DNA of 64,000 nucleotides from Gammaproteobacteria bacterium (lineage in GTDB: Bacteria; Pseudomonadota; Gammaproteobacteria; Steroidobacterales; Foliamicaceae). Shown here in pieces: positions 31,143-40,069 of this stretch; the stretch's first letter is position 1; each line of letters begins with the position of its first letter. The position numbers and the translations under genes were made by a program. The notes under the pieces were generated by a model that ran no database searches, had not been told where the DNA came from, and saw only the letters and a program-made list of their open reading frames with translations. The stretch lies in NCBI GenBank assembly GCA_009838035.1, contig VXSK01000028.1:1-64000 (forward strand), given 5' to 3'.

Positions 31143-33500
31143 ATGCTGCGGCTGGGCATGGCATGGCTGGCCGGCGTCTGCCTGGCATTCCTGGTCCTTC
31201 CGCCGCCTCCCGATCCGTATCTTTTCGCCGTCATTCTGGCCATCGCGGCGCTGACCGCATGGGTCATGCGCGGTACGCTCATCGGCGTTGCGCTGCTGGG
31301 CGCTGCCGTCGCCCTTTGTCTGGGCGCGATACGGCTGGAGCAGCGCATGCCGGACTCCGCCGGCCGCGTGGACCGGATCGTGACCGGGGTGATCGACGAC
31401 TTTCCGAGCGTCGCCGCCGGGACCTGCCGCTTTCGGCTCCGGGTCGGCGAGATCGCGGACCCGGGGCCGCGTCTCGAGCGCATCCAGGTGACCTGGTACG
31501 AATGTCGCGAGCCGCCGCGGGCAGGGGAAACCTGGCTCTTCAAGCTGCGCGTGCGCGCTCCCAGGGGCCTGTTCAACCCGGGCGGATTCGATTTCGAGCA
31601 GTGGGCGTTTCGCGAGAACCTGAGCGCAACGGGCTATGTGCGCGATGAACTCGCGCCGCAACGCCTGGCCGGCTGCGAAGCGGGCCCGCGGCTGCTGTGC
31701 GCCCGGGCCGTACTCGTGGAACGAGTGCGGACCTGGCTTAAAGGCAATCCCGGAGTGCCGTACGTCATCGCGCTGACCACCGGAGCGCGGCATTTGCTGA
31801 CCGATGGAGACTGGGAGGCCCTGCGACGGACCGGGACCGCGCACCTGTTTGCGATATCGGGCCTGCACGTGGGTGTCGTGGCCTGGTTCGCCTGGCTGGT
31901 GGGTTCCGCCCTGGGCCGCATTGCCCAGAGCTTGCCCGGCGGGATTCGGGCGCGCCATGCGGCCGCCGGCATGTCGTTCCTGGCAGCCCTTGGCTACGCG
32001 GCGCTGGCCGGCTTTGCGGTCTCCACGCTGCGCAGCCTGGCAATGATTACGGCCGTTCTCGTGTTCGCCCGGATGCGCCGCTACGGTGGACTCGGGGCAG
32101 CCCTCGGCGCCGCCCTGCTGGTGGTTCTCGTGCCCGATCCGTTTGCGGTGCTTTCGCCCGGGTTCTGGTTGAGTTTCGGCGCAGTGGCGCTTCTGGCGCT
32201 CAGCGTGCTCGGCCTGCGCGAACCGGTCGCCGGTTCCGGCGGGCAGGGTGCTTCAATCGCGTCCTCCCGGGTACGCCGGCTGGCCGTGGCCCAGTGGCGC
32301 ATTTCCCTGGGACTGGCGCCGCTGGTTCTGGTTTTTTTCGGCGAGGTTTCGTTGATCGGGGCGGCCGTCAACCTCATCGCGATTCCGCTCTTTTCCCTGC
32401 TGATCGTGCCGGGCCTGCTGGCGGCCCTGCTGTTGACCGTCGTCTGGCCTGCCGGCGGCGTATTCCTGCTCGACAACGGCGCCGGCCTTCTCGCGGCCGT
32501 GATGTCGATGCTGTCACAGCTTTCCGTTCTGGAAATGGCCGCGTGGTCGCCGCCGGATTTCGGATTGCTGCCCGCCATCCTGGCCGTTGCCGGGGTCGCC
32601 TGGCTGCTGGCTCCCAGGCCGGTCCCGGCACGCTGGGCTGCCCCGCTGCTGCTTGTTCCGGCGGTGCTGGGCCTGGACCGGAATCCCGACCGGACCGAAC
32701 TGGCGGTCACCGTGCTGGATGTGGGCCAGGGCCTGTCGGTACTGGTGCAGGCGCCCGAATACAACCTGCTGTACGACGCCGGCCCCCGGTATTCCTCCAG
32801 TGACGCGGGCGACAGCGTGGTCCTGCCCGCCATGGACTCGCTGGGCGTGCAGCGCCTGGATGCGCTGGTGGTCTCGCACGGCGACAGCGATCATGCGGGC
32901 GGAGCGGCGAGCGTTCTGCGCGCGCATCCCGAAGCGGAGCTGATTGCTCCCGCCCTGTACGGACTGGAACCGGAGCGATACCGGCGCTGCGTTGCCGGAG
33001 TGCAGTGGGCCGCCGGTGCGGCGCGGTTTCGTGCGTTGAACCCGGACCCGGGCGCGGGATCGCGCGGCAACGACGACTCCTGCGTCCTGGTCGTCGAGGC
33101 CCCGGGCGTGCGGGTGCTGCTGCCGGGCGACCTGGAATCCCCCGGCGAGTCCCGACTGGTCGACAGGGCCCTTGACGGGCCGTTCGACCTGGTCCTTTCA
33201 CCGCATCACGGCAGTTCAAGTTCCTCTTCGCGCGAGTTCGTGCAGGCCGTGCGCCCCCGCCTGGTGGTGCATTCCACCGGATTCTTCAACCGCTGGGGGT
33301 TCCCCAGGGAAACGGTCGTCGCACGCTGGGCCGAGGCAGGGGCCCGGCAGTGGGACACGGGCGCGAGCGGCGCGCTGCGATTCGAAACACGCGGCGGTAG
33401 TCCGCTGGAGCTGGCGACGGAGTGGCGCCGCGACAGGGCGCGGCTCTGGACCTATCCCGCGCCGGCCGAACGTGATTCGGAATTTCCGGGCGCCGGGTAA
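31143..33500 (+). CDS. comEC: DNA internalization-related competence protein ComEC/Rec2
   Basis: Polytopic inner-membrane channel for single-stranded DNA in natural transformation; 785 residues. An N-terminal OB-like domain with DUF4131 character (about 60-180, FNPGGFDFEQWAFRENLSA), the Competence domain with the HLFAISGLHVGV motif, about 8-10 membrane helices to residue 510, and a C-terminal metallo-beta-lactamase-like domain (VLDVGQGLSVLVQ, VSHGDSDHAGG, PHHGS). All segments look intact, so DNA uptake ability is possible, but no other competence genes are in the window. It lies 19 nt after lolD and 9 nt before msbA. Confidence 0.92.
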   Translation: MLRLGMAWLAGVCLAFLVLPPPPDPYLFAVILAIAALTAWVMRGTLIGVALLGAAVALCLGAIRLEQRMPDSAGRVDRIVTGVIDDFPSVAAGTCRFRLRVGEIADPGPRLERIQVTWYECREPPRAGETWLFKLRVRAPRGLFNPGGFDFEQWAFRENLSATGYVRDELAPQRLAGCEAGPRLLCARAVLVERVRTWLKGNPGVPYVIALTTGARHLLTDGDWEALRRTGTAHLFAISGLHVGVVAWFAWLVGSALGRIAQSLPGGIRARHAAAGMSFLAALGYAALAGFAVSTLRSLAMITAVLVFARMRRYGGLGAALGAALLVVLVPDPFAVLSPGFWLSFGAVALLALSVLGLREPVAGSGGQGASIASSRVRRLAVAQWRISLGLAPLVLVFFGEVSLIGAAVNLIAIPLFSLLIVPGLLAALLLTVVWPAGGVFLLDNGAGLLAAVMSMLSQLSVLEMAAWSPPDFGLLPAILAVAGVAWLLAPRPVPARWAAPLLLVPAVLGLDRNPDRTELAVTVLDVGQGLSVLVQAPEYNLLYDAGPRYSSSDAGDSVVLPAMDSLGVQRLDALVVSHGDSDHAGGAASVLRAHPEAELIAPALYGLEPERYRRCVAGVQWAAGAARFRALNPDPGAGSRGNDDSCVLVVEAPGVRVLLPGDLESPGESRLVDRALDGPFDLVLSPHHGSSSSSSREFVQAVRPRLVVHSTGFFNRWGFPRETVVARWAEAGARQWDTGASGALRFETRGGSPLELATEWRRDRARLWTYPAPAERDSEFPGAG

Positions 33501-33509
33501 ACTCGGAAC

Positions 33510-35264
33510 ATGCAGCCCAAAACTCCGATGAGGCGCCTTGCGGCGCTGGCCGTCCCGTACTGGCGCAGCTTTCTGCTCGCGGTCCTGGCCATGGCCGTAT
33601 TCGCATTGACTGAATTCGGGTTCGCGTTTGCCGTCAAACAGCTGACGGGACTGCTGGTCAATGAAGGGGGGCCCTGGGCGAGATGGTTGCCGGCCGGCGT
33701 GCTGGCCCTGTTTCTCATACGCGGCGTTTCCGGCTTCGTTTCGGCCCATCAACTGGGAAGAATCGGCCGCTCGGTGGTCGGGCAGCTCAGGTCGATGCTG
33801 TTCGAGCGGTTCCTGCACATGCCCGTGCGCGCGGTCGAAAATCAGCCGCGCGCGCAATTGCTCTCGCGCATGCTGTACGACGCCGAGCAGGTAGCGGATG
33901 CGGGGTCGACGGTCATCACGACCATCGTTCGCGACAGCCTCACAGTGCTCGTGCTGGTCGCCTACATGGTCTACCTCAGTGCCGGACTGTCCGCGGTGGT
34001 GCTCGTCGTCGCGCCGCTGATCGCATTGACCGCGCGGGTGCTGTCGCGGCACTTCCGCCGCTACAGCAGCCGGATACAGGAAAACATGGGCGAGGTCTCG
34101 CGGCTCACCGATGAGGCCTTGCGCGGGCTCCGCATCATCAAGGTTTTCGGGGGCGCACATCGGGAGAGCGAACGCTTCGCCCGCGCCAACGAAAGCAACA
34201 AGAGGCTGCATCTCAAGCTGATCATGGCGAGGGCCGGCGGCGACGGCGTCACGATGCTGCTGGCTGCCGTGGGCGTTGCCCTGGTAGCCTGGTTCGTCGC
34301 CCGGTATTCCGTCACCGAGGGGCTCGCGGTCGACGACTTTACCGGCTTTATTGCGGCCATGCTGCTGCTGATGACGCCGCTGAAGCATCTCACCAACGTC
34401 AATGCCTCCCTGCAGCGGGGACTGGCGGCCGCGGAATCGGTATTCGGCCTGCTGGACAGCGCGGTGGAGTCCGATGCCGCCGCGACGCCGGCCCTGCCGA
34501 GCGGAAAGCGCGCCGGGGGCGAGCTGGAATTCGTCAACGTTTCGTTTTCCTATGACCGCGAGGGCGCGGCGGCACTACGCGACGTAACGCTCGCAATCGA
34601 GCCCGGCGAGAGGGTGGCGATCGTGGGGCGATCGGGCAGCGGCAAATCCACCCTCGTGAGCCTGATACCGCGCTTCTTCGAACCGGACGCCGGAGAACTG
34701 CGGCTGGACGGGCGCCCGCTGAACGATTGGCGACTGGCGGACCTGCGTGCGCAGATCGCTCTGGTGACGCAGGACGTCATGCTTTTCAATGACACGCTGG
34801 CGAACAACATCGCCTACGGCTCGCTGTCCGGCACCGGTGCGGGCGCGGTGGAGGCAGCGGCCCGGGCCGCCCACGTCATGGAGTTCGTGGAATCCAGACG
34901 CGACGGCCTGGACGCGCTGGTGGGCGAAGGGGGCCTGAGCCTGTCCGGCGGGGAGAGGCAGCGGGTGGCTATCGCACGGGCCCTGCTGAAGGACTCGCCG
35001 GTCCTGATTCTCGACGAGGCCACCTCGGCACTGGACAGCCGCTCGGAGCGCCACGTGCAGGAAGCCCTGGACCGGCTGATGCGCGGCCGAACCACGCTGG
35101 TCATCGCCCATCGGCTCAGCACAGTGGAACATGCGGACCGCATCGTGGTCCTGGAACGCGGCCGAATCGTTGAAGTGGGGCCGCACGCCGAACTGCTTGC
35201 CAGGGGCGGCCACTACGCCAGCCTGCACAGGCTGCAATTCCGAAATAGCAGGAATGCCGGCTGA
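33510..35264 (+). CDS. msbA: Lipid A export permease/ATP-binding protein MsbA
   Basis: Homodimeric ABC exporter that flips lipid A-core across the inner membrane; 584 residues, usual length. An N-terminal domain with six membrane helices (about 15-310), then the nucleotide-binding domain with Walker A GRSGSGKST, Q-loop LVTQDVMLFNDTLANNIAYG, signature LSGGERQRVAIARALL and Walker B VLILDEATSALD. It overlaps lpxK by 11 nt, the usual msbA-lpxK coupling. In Pseudomonas-like genomes an exbB/exbD-type pair often separates comEC from this block; here there is none. Confidence 0.94.
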   Translation: MQPKTPMRRLAALAVPYWRSFLLAVLAMAVFALTEFGFAFAVKQLTGLLVNEGGPWARWLPAGVLALFLIRGVSGFVSAHQLGRIGRSVVGQLRSMLFERFLHMPVRAVENQPRAQLLSRMLYDAEQVADAGSTVITTIVRDSLTVLVLVAYMVYLSAGLSAVVLVVAPLIALTARVLSRHFRRYSSRIQENMGEVSRLTDEALRGLRIIKVFGGAHRESERFARANESNKRLHLKLIMARAGGDGVTMLLAAVGVALVAWFVARYSVTEGLAVDDFTGFIAAMLLLMTPLKHLTNVNASLQRGLAAAESVFGLLDSAVESDAAATPALPSGKRAGGELEFVNVSFSYDREGAAALRDVTLAIEPGERVAIVGRSGSGKSTLVSLIPRFFEPDAGELRLDGRPLNDWRLADLRAQIALVTQDVMLFNDTLANNIAYGSLSGTGAGAVEAAARAAHVMEFVESRRDGLDALVGEGGLSLSGGERQRVAIARALLKDSPVLILDEATSALDSRSERHVQEALDRLMRGRTTLVIAHRLSTVEHADRIVVLERGRIVEVGPHAELLARGGHYASLHRLQFRNSRNAG

Positions 35265-36237
35265 CGCGCCAGTGCCGTGGGGGCGGCGCGGCTGGCTCAG
35301 CGCCTTGCTCTGGCCGGCGGCGGGCCTGTTCGCCACCGCCGCCACCATGAGACGGACAGCCTACCGCAAGGGCTGGGTGCGTTCGTTTTCGGTGGACGCC
35401 CCGGTGGTGATCGTGGGCAATATCAGCGTGGGCGGAACCGGCAAGACGCCGATTACCGGCTGGCTGGCACAGTCGCTGGCAAACGCAGGCCGCAGGCCGG
35501 CCATCGTCAGCCGCGGCTACGGAGGACGCCGGCAGAGCCTGCCGATGCGCGTCACGCCACACTCCGATCCGGGCGAAGTCGGCGACGAGCCGGTGATGCT
35601 GGCGAAGCAGGCCGAATGCCCGGTGTGGGTCTGCATAGACAGGGCCGGCGCCGCCCGCCGGGCGGTAGCGGAAGGCGCGGAAATCGTGCTGTCGGACGAC
35701 GGACTGCAGCACTACCGCATGGCGCGGGATTTCGAGATTTGCGTCGTTGACGGTGACCGTGGCCTGGGAAACGGTCGTCTGCTTCCGGCCGGTCCGCTGC
35801 GCGAGTCTTCCCGGCGTCTCAGGGAAGTGGATGAAGTTCTGGTCCAGGGCATGGAAAGCGAGTTCCCCGGGCTGAAATTCGAATTGCGGATCGACCGGGC
35901 GGTGCGGCTGGACGGGGCTGGGGAGCGGCCGTTGGCGGAATTCGCCGGCCGGCGGGTCCTGGCGCTGGCGGGGGTCGGCTTCCCGCAGCGCTTTCATGCG
36001 GCGCTTGGGGCTTATGGTCTTGAAGTGGAGCCGGTCCGCGCGCCGGACCACGGCCGGGTTTCCCTGGAATCGTTGCTGAAACGTGGTTTGCCGGTGATCA
36101 TGACGGCCAAGGACGCCGTAAAGTACCCGGACCCCGGTGGAGGGGATCTGTGGTGGACTCCCGCAATGGTTTACATGCCCGAAAGTTCCCGCGAGCGAAT
36201 CCTCCACAGGGTTCTCGCTTTGCTCGACAAGAACTAG
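35254..36237 (+). CDS. lpxK: Tetraacyldisaccharide 4'-kinase LpxK
   Basis: Phosphorylates the 4' position of the lipid A disaccharide at the inner membrane; 327 residues. One N-terminal membrane-associated helix (SALLWPAAGLFATAA), then the P-loop VGNISVGGTGKTPITG (about 54-69), the SRGYGG stretch, VLSDDGLQHYRMARD and DGDRGLGNGRLLPAGPLRE, all typical of LpxK. The ATG at 35254 overlaps msbA by 11 nt. kdsB follows after 15 nt, so lipid A phosphorylation and Kdo activation are encoded together. Confidence 0.95.
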   Translation: MPADAPVPWGRRGWLSALLWPAAGLFATAATMRRTAYRKGWVRSFSVDAPVVIVGNISVGGTGKTPITGWLAQSLANAGRRPAIVSRGYGGRRQSLPMRVTPHSDPGEVGDEPVMLAKQAECPVWVCIDRAGAARRAVAEGAEIVLSDDGLQHYRMARDFEICVVDGDRGLGNGRLLPAGPLRESSRRLREVDEVLVQGMESEFPGLKFELRIDRAVRLDGAGERPLAEFAGRRVLALAGVGFPQRFHAALGAYGLEVEPVRAPDHGRVSLESLLKRGLPVIMTAKDAVKYPDPGGGDLWWTPAMVYMPESSRERILHRVLALLDKN

Positions 36238-36252
36238 TGCGAACAGGCCCGG

Positions 36253-36990
36253 ATGACAGCCATCTTTCATATCGTCATTCCCGCGCGTTACGCGTCCAGG
36301 CGCTTGCCCGGCAAGCCCCTGACACCGCTGGCGGGGCGGCCGCTGGTGGAGCATGTCTGGCGCCGGGCCGGCGAGGGCGGGGCGAAAACCGTCGTGGTGG
36401 CCACCGACGACGAGCGCGTGGCCTCTTGCGTGGAGAACTTCGGCGGCCGGGCCTGTCTGACCCGTGCGGATCACGCCTCGGGATCGGACCGGGTAGCGGA
36501 GGTGGCCGGGCAGCTCGGGTTCGGACCGGACGAGGTGGTCGTCAACCTCCAGGGCGATGCGCCGCTGGTCGATCCCGCGCATATTCGCGCCGTAGCCGGC
36601 AGGGCGCTTCGCGACGATCTGGCCACGCTGGCTTCGCCGCTGCCCGACCCGGCCGGGGCCGCCGACCCCAATGTGGTCAAGGTGGTGCTGGATGCGGCCG
36701 GAAGGGCCCTGTATTTCAGCCGCGCGCCCATTCCCGCCAGCCACCCGGCCAGGGCCAGCCGCCCCCGCTTTCTGCGCCATACCGGCCTGTATGCCTACCG
36801 CGTTCGGGTTCTGAAGAGGCTGACGGCCGAGCCGCCCTGCGAGCCGGAAAGGTGCGAGGGGCTGGAGCAGCTCAGGGCCCTGTGGCTGGGCATGAGCATC
36901 GGCGTGGAAGTCGTGGACCCGCCACCGGGGCCGGAAGTGGACACGCCCGAAGATGTGCGCCGGGTGGAGTCGATGCTGCGCTCCGTATAA
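36253..36990 (+). CDS. kdsB: 3-deoxy-manno-octulosonate cytidylyltransferase KdsB
   Basis: Activates Kdo with CTP for LPS inner-core assembly; 245 residues. The nucleotide-binding start IVIPARYASRRLPGKPL, the ATDDERV and NLQGDAPLVDP motifs (with the metal-binding Asp), and RHTGLYAYR are diagnostic. It completes the msbA-lpxK-kdsB lipid A/Kdo block. In E. coli and Pseudomonas the block often contains a small Trm112-like gene between lpxK and kdsB; there is no room for it here (15 nt). Confidence 0.95.
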   Translation: MTAIFHIVIPARYASRRLPGKPLTPLAGRPLVEHVWRRAGEGGAKTVVVATDDERVASCVENFGGRACLTRADHASGSDRVAEVAGQLGFGPDEVVVNLQGDAPLVDPAHIRAVAGRALRDDLATLASPLPDPAGAADPNVVKVVLDAAGRALYFSRAPIPASHPARASRPRFLRHTGLYAYRVRVLKRLTAEPPCEPERCEGLEQLRALWLGMSIGVEVVDPPPGPEVDTPEDVRRVESMLRSV

Positions 36991-36991
36991 T
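36986..36991 (+). promoter_or_regulatory. Possible -10 box for the unknown gene at 37030
   Basis: TATAAT overlapping the kdsB stop codon, 39 nt before the ATG at 37030. The -35 region is poor (GTGGAG-like), so this is a weak candidate. Confidence 0.25.
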
Positions 36992-37029
36992 ATTTTCCCC
37001 CTGCCACCAGCCATCCAGCGAGGGATTTC

Positions 37030-37665
37030 ATGAGCGTTCAAGCTTTGCGCAAAGAAACCGACACCAGGCCGGGCGCCCGGCCTTCAGCCGCCGGCGGGCC
37101 TCCGCCCGGAGTAATGGGCGGTCCTCCGCCGAACGCCTGGACCGGCGTCGACACCGGCGTCGAAGGCCGTGAGGAGGAATTCGGCAAGTCGGTGGCGGTG
37201 GTGCTCAAGACCCTCAAGAACACGAAGCCCTATGCGCACGAGATCAACGACGCCCTGATCAAGGCGCGGCTTCAGGCCATGCAGTTCGCCAAGGACCAGG
37301 GATTGATGGAGGAATACGTGGCCCACGACATCAAGACCATGAAGCCGCTGACCAATATCATGAAGGGACTGGTCGAGAAGACCGGGCAACCCGAGATTGC
37401 CCTTATCGGCATCTTTGACCGCACGGCCTGCCACTACCAGTTGTGCCTGGAAACGGAGTCCGGTCCCGGAATGCGCCGCTGGCGTTCACCGTTCGCCCGC
37501 GTGCTTGCGGCCACTCACAGGATCGGACAGTTCGATCTGACCGAGGAGTGGATTCACGAGAACTGGACCCGGCCGCGGCTGCTCGGATACGCCGAAGCCA
37601 TAGGCGTGGAGATGCGCGTTTCGCACTGGCAGCCCGACGGCTGGCTGACCGCCGAAGTCGATTGA
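37030..37665 (+). CDS. Hypothetical protein with Gly/Pro-rich N-terminus
   Basis: 211 residues I cannot assign. The first 40 residues are low-complexity with two GGPPP units; from about residue 45 a compact, mostly helical domain follows (FGKSVAVVLKTLKNTKPYAHEINDALI and MKPLTNIMKGLVEKTGQPEI are recognisable stretches). Then comes ALIGIFDRTACHYQLCLE and a C-terminal WTRPRLLGYAEAIGVEMRV. No signal peptide or membrane helix. GAGGG precedes the ATG by a normal distance. It sits between kdsB and convergent rne, a position occupied in Pseudomonas by ptpA/murB. Its codon use looks native. Confidence 0.72.
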   Translation: MSVQALRKETDTRPGARPSAAGGPPPGVMGGPPPNAWTGVDTGVEGREEEFGKSVAVVLKTLKNTKPYAHEINDALIKARLQAMQFAKDQGLMEEYVAHDIKTMKPLTNIMKGLVEKTGQPEIALIGIFDRTACHYQLCLETESGPGMRRWRSPFARVLAATHRIGQFDLTEEWIHENWTRPRLLGYAEAIGVEMRVSHWQPDGWLTAEVD

Positions 37666-37674
37666 GGGTCTGAT

Positions 37675-39690
37675 CTAGGAGGGCGGTGGGGCGTCCGCCG
37701 CCGGCCTTCTGCGTCGCCTGCGTCTTCTGCGGCGCGGAGCCTGGCCGCCGGGCCCTTCGCCATCCTTCTTTGCCGCAGCCGGTGAAGGCTGGGCTTTTGC
37801 CCTGCCGTCTCCCTTTTTCTGCTTCTGCTGACCCTTGGGCCGGGAATCCGCTTTTGGCCTCTGCCCGCCTTTTGCCCTGGGGGCGCCTTTTTTCCTTCCC
37901 CTGCCACCGCTTTTCCCCTTCGGCGGATGCCTGGAACGCGTCCGTTTGGGCGGGTGGGCCTTCTGCTTCTTCTTACCGGCGTCCGCCTTTTTCTTCTTCC
38001 TGTCCAGCCCGAAGAGCCGGGCGAAGAATCCCGCCTTCGGCTTCTTCCTGCGGCTTTGCTTCTTCGCGGCCCTGGGCTTGCGCTCGGGTGGCGCGGTATC
38101 CGGCAGCGTTCGTTCCACAGCAGGCTTCTCGGGCGGTTTGGGACTGCTGGGCGTCAGCAGCGAAGGCGGCGGCGCCGTCACCGTCGCCATCTCGTAACTC
38201 GGCGTGTCCTCGTCGTCGTCCTTGCCCCGAACACGGCGCAACGCGTATTCCGGCGTCTCCATGGCGGAGTTGGCCACCAGCACGACGCTGACCTTGAACA
38301 CGTCCTCGATCTGCGAGAGCACGGCCCGCTTTTCGTTGAGCAGGAAATTCGCGACAACCAGGGGCAACTCGGCAACCACCTTGGAAGTGCCTTCCTTGCC
38401 CGCTTCCTCGCTGATCATCCGCAGCACGTGCAGCCCAAGCGATTCCACGCCCCGGATTCGCCCGGTGCCGCCGCACCTCGGGCAGGTCTCATGGGTCGCG
38501 TCGACAAGCGAGGTCCGCAGGCGCTGACGCGACATTTCGAGGATGCCGAAGCGCGAAATCTGCCCGATCTGGATTCTCGCCGGTTCGTTGCGCGTAGCCT
38601 GGCGCAGCCGTTCCTCGACCTGCCGGTTGGCGCCGGAGGAACGCATGTCGATGAAGTCGATCATGATCAGCCCCGACAGGTCGCGAATGCGGCACTGACG
38701 GGCGATCTGGTCCGCGGCTTCCAGGTTCGTCTGCAGCGCGGTCTGTTCGATGTCGTCGGCGGACGTGGCGCGCGCGGAATTGACGTCGATGCAGATGCCC
38801 GCCTCCGGCTGGTCGATGATGATCTGGCCGCCGGAAGGCAGGTTCACCCGGCGCCGGTACGCCGAGTCGATCTGGCTCTCGATCTGGTAGCGGTTATACA
38901 GGGGGCCGTCGCCTTCATGGCGCCGCAGCCGGTTCAGGAAGTGCGGCATCGTGTGCTTCATGAAGCTGCGAATGCTCTCGTACGCCTCGTCGTCGTCCAC
39001 CACGACCTCGCCGATGGAGTCGGACAGGTAGTCGCGCACCGCCCGCAGGATCACGCTGGATTCCTGCACCACCAGGAACGGTCCGTCGCGATCCAGCACG
39101 GCAAGTTTGATGGCTTCCCAGATCCGCAACTGGTTGTCGAGGTCCCACTGCAGTTCCTCGGTGCTCCTGTCGTGCCCCTGGGTGCGGATGATTACGCTCA
39201 TTCCCTTGGGAATATTGAGCTTGCCGAGCCTCTGCTGCACGGCCTGACGATCCTCGCCGCGCACCTGGCGGGACACGCCGCCGCCGCGCGGATTATTGGC
39301 GTTCAGCACCAGGTAGCGGCCGGCCAGCGAAACGTGGGTGCTGAGGGCCGCGCCCTTGTTGTCGCGCTCGTCCTTCTCCACCTGCACCACCAGCTGCTGG
39401 CCTTCTTCCACCAGCTCGGCGATGTTCAGCGGCTTGCCGGACTCCGGAGTCTTCAGGAAGTACTCGCGGGATATGTCTTCCAGAGGGAGAAAACCATGGC
39501 GCTCCGCGCCGAAATCCACAAAGGCAGCCTCCAGGCTGGGTTCTACGCGCGCGATGCGGCCCTTGTAGATATTGCCCCTCTTTTCTTCCTTTTCCCTGTG
39601 TTCAATGGCAAGGTCAAAGAGTTCTTGCCCATCGACCAGGGCAACGCGCACCTCTTCGTGCTGGGTGGCGTTTACAAGCATTCTTTTCAT
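37675..39690 (-). CDS. rne: Ribonuclease E (short C-terminal tail)
   Basis: Essential endoribonuclease for mRNA decay and rRNA/tRNA processing; 671 residues, against 1061 in E. coli. The catalytic half is complete: MKRMLVNATQHEEVRVALVD start, S1 domain (about 35-120), 5'-sensor and DNase I-like region with metal-binding Asp in IDVNSA and MIDFIDM, and the Zn-link CPRCGGTG. The tail of about 170 residues is Lys/Arg/Pro-rich and ends in an Arg run; no E. coli-like degradosome scaffold motifs are evident. The Met at 39690 is chosen by homology over an extension to 39750. Divergent from rluC as in E. coli and Pseudomonas. Confidence 0.94.
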   Translation of the reverse strand: MKRMLVNATQHEEVRVALVDGQELFDLAIEHREKEEKRGNIYKGRIARVEPSLEAAFVDFGAERHGFLPLEDISREYFLKTPESGKPLNIAELVEEGQQLVVQVEKDERDNKGAALSTHVSLAGRYLVLNANNPRGGGVSRQVRGEDRQAVQQRLGKLNIPKGMSVIIRTQGHDRSTEELQWDLDNQLRIWEAIKLAVLDRDGPFLVVQESSVILRAVRDYLSDSIGEVVVDDDEAYESIRSFMKHTMPHFLNRLRRHEGDGPLYNRYQIESQIDSAYRRRVNLPSGGQIIIDQPEAGICIDVNSARATSADDIEQTALQTNLEAADQIARQCRIRDLSGLIMIDFIDMRSSGANRQVEERLRQATRNEPARIQIGQISRFGILEMSRQRLRTSLVDATHETCPRCGGTGRIRGVESLGLHVLRMISEEAGKEGTSKVVAELPLVVANFLLNEKRAVLSQIEDVFKVSVVLVANSAMETPEYALRRVRGKDDDEDTPSYEMATVTAPPPSLLTPSSPKPPEKPAVERTLPDTAPPERKPRAAKKQSRRKKPKAGFFARLFGLDRKKKKADAGKKKQKAHPPKRTRSRHPPKGKSGGRGRKKGAPRAKGGQRPKADSRPKGQQKQKKGDGRAKAQPSPAAAKKDGEGPGGQAPRRRRRRRRRRPAADAPPPS

Positions 39691-40069
39691 TGTGAATCTC
39701 GTCCGTGTTCGGGCGGAGCCACGCCGCAGCCGCGCGCGGCGCCCACCCATGGGGGCGCCGGCAGCAGAGCATGAAGAGGTAATTCATCAGGAAAACGTCA
39801 GGTGCACGTTCGGGTCCTTGAAATTCATCCGGAAAGACCGGCGTTCCTCCGCCGCAATTGGAAACAGTTCCGGCAGGTCACTCCTGCCGATTGCGCAAAC
39901 GGTTGCGCGGGCGCGTGTCAGCAGCGCCGACGCATAATATAGCACGCGCTGCCAGCCTGGGCCTTATGCACTGCGGTGGGGCGCCCGCCGCGTGGGCGGC
40001 GCGCGCTATAGCACGGCACACGACCAGGCCGTGCATGGCCGAATACCCTGGGGGCATCGCTATTTGCCG
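39691..40069. other. Divergent rne-rluC leader region (379 nt, no gene)
   Basis: No coding sequence is credible here. It should hold the rne 5' untranslated region, which in E. coli mediates autoregulation by RNase E, and the promoters of both genes. The only AT-rich patch is GCATAATATAG at 39932-39942, which offers -10-like hexamers on both strands (TATTAT on minus, TAATAT on plus), but no good -35 on either. GC-rich inverted repeats (for example around 39975-40005, GCGCCCGCCG and CGTGGGCGGCGCG) suggest strong secondary structure near rluC. No riboswitch class is recognised. Confidence 0.4.
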
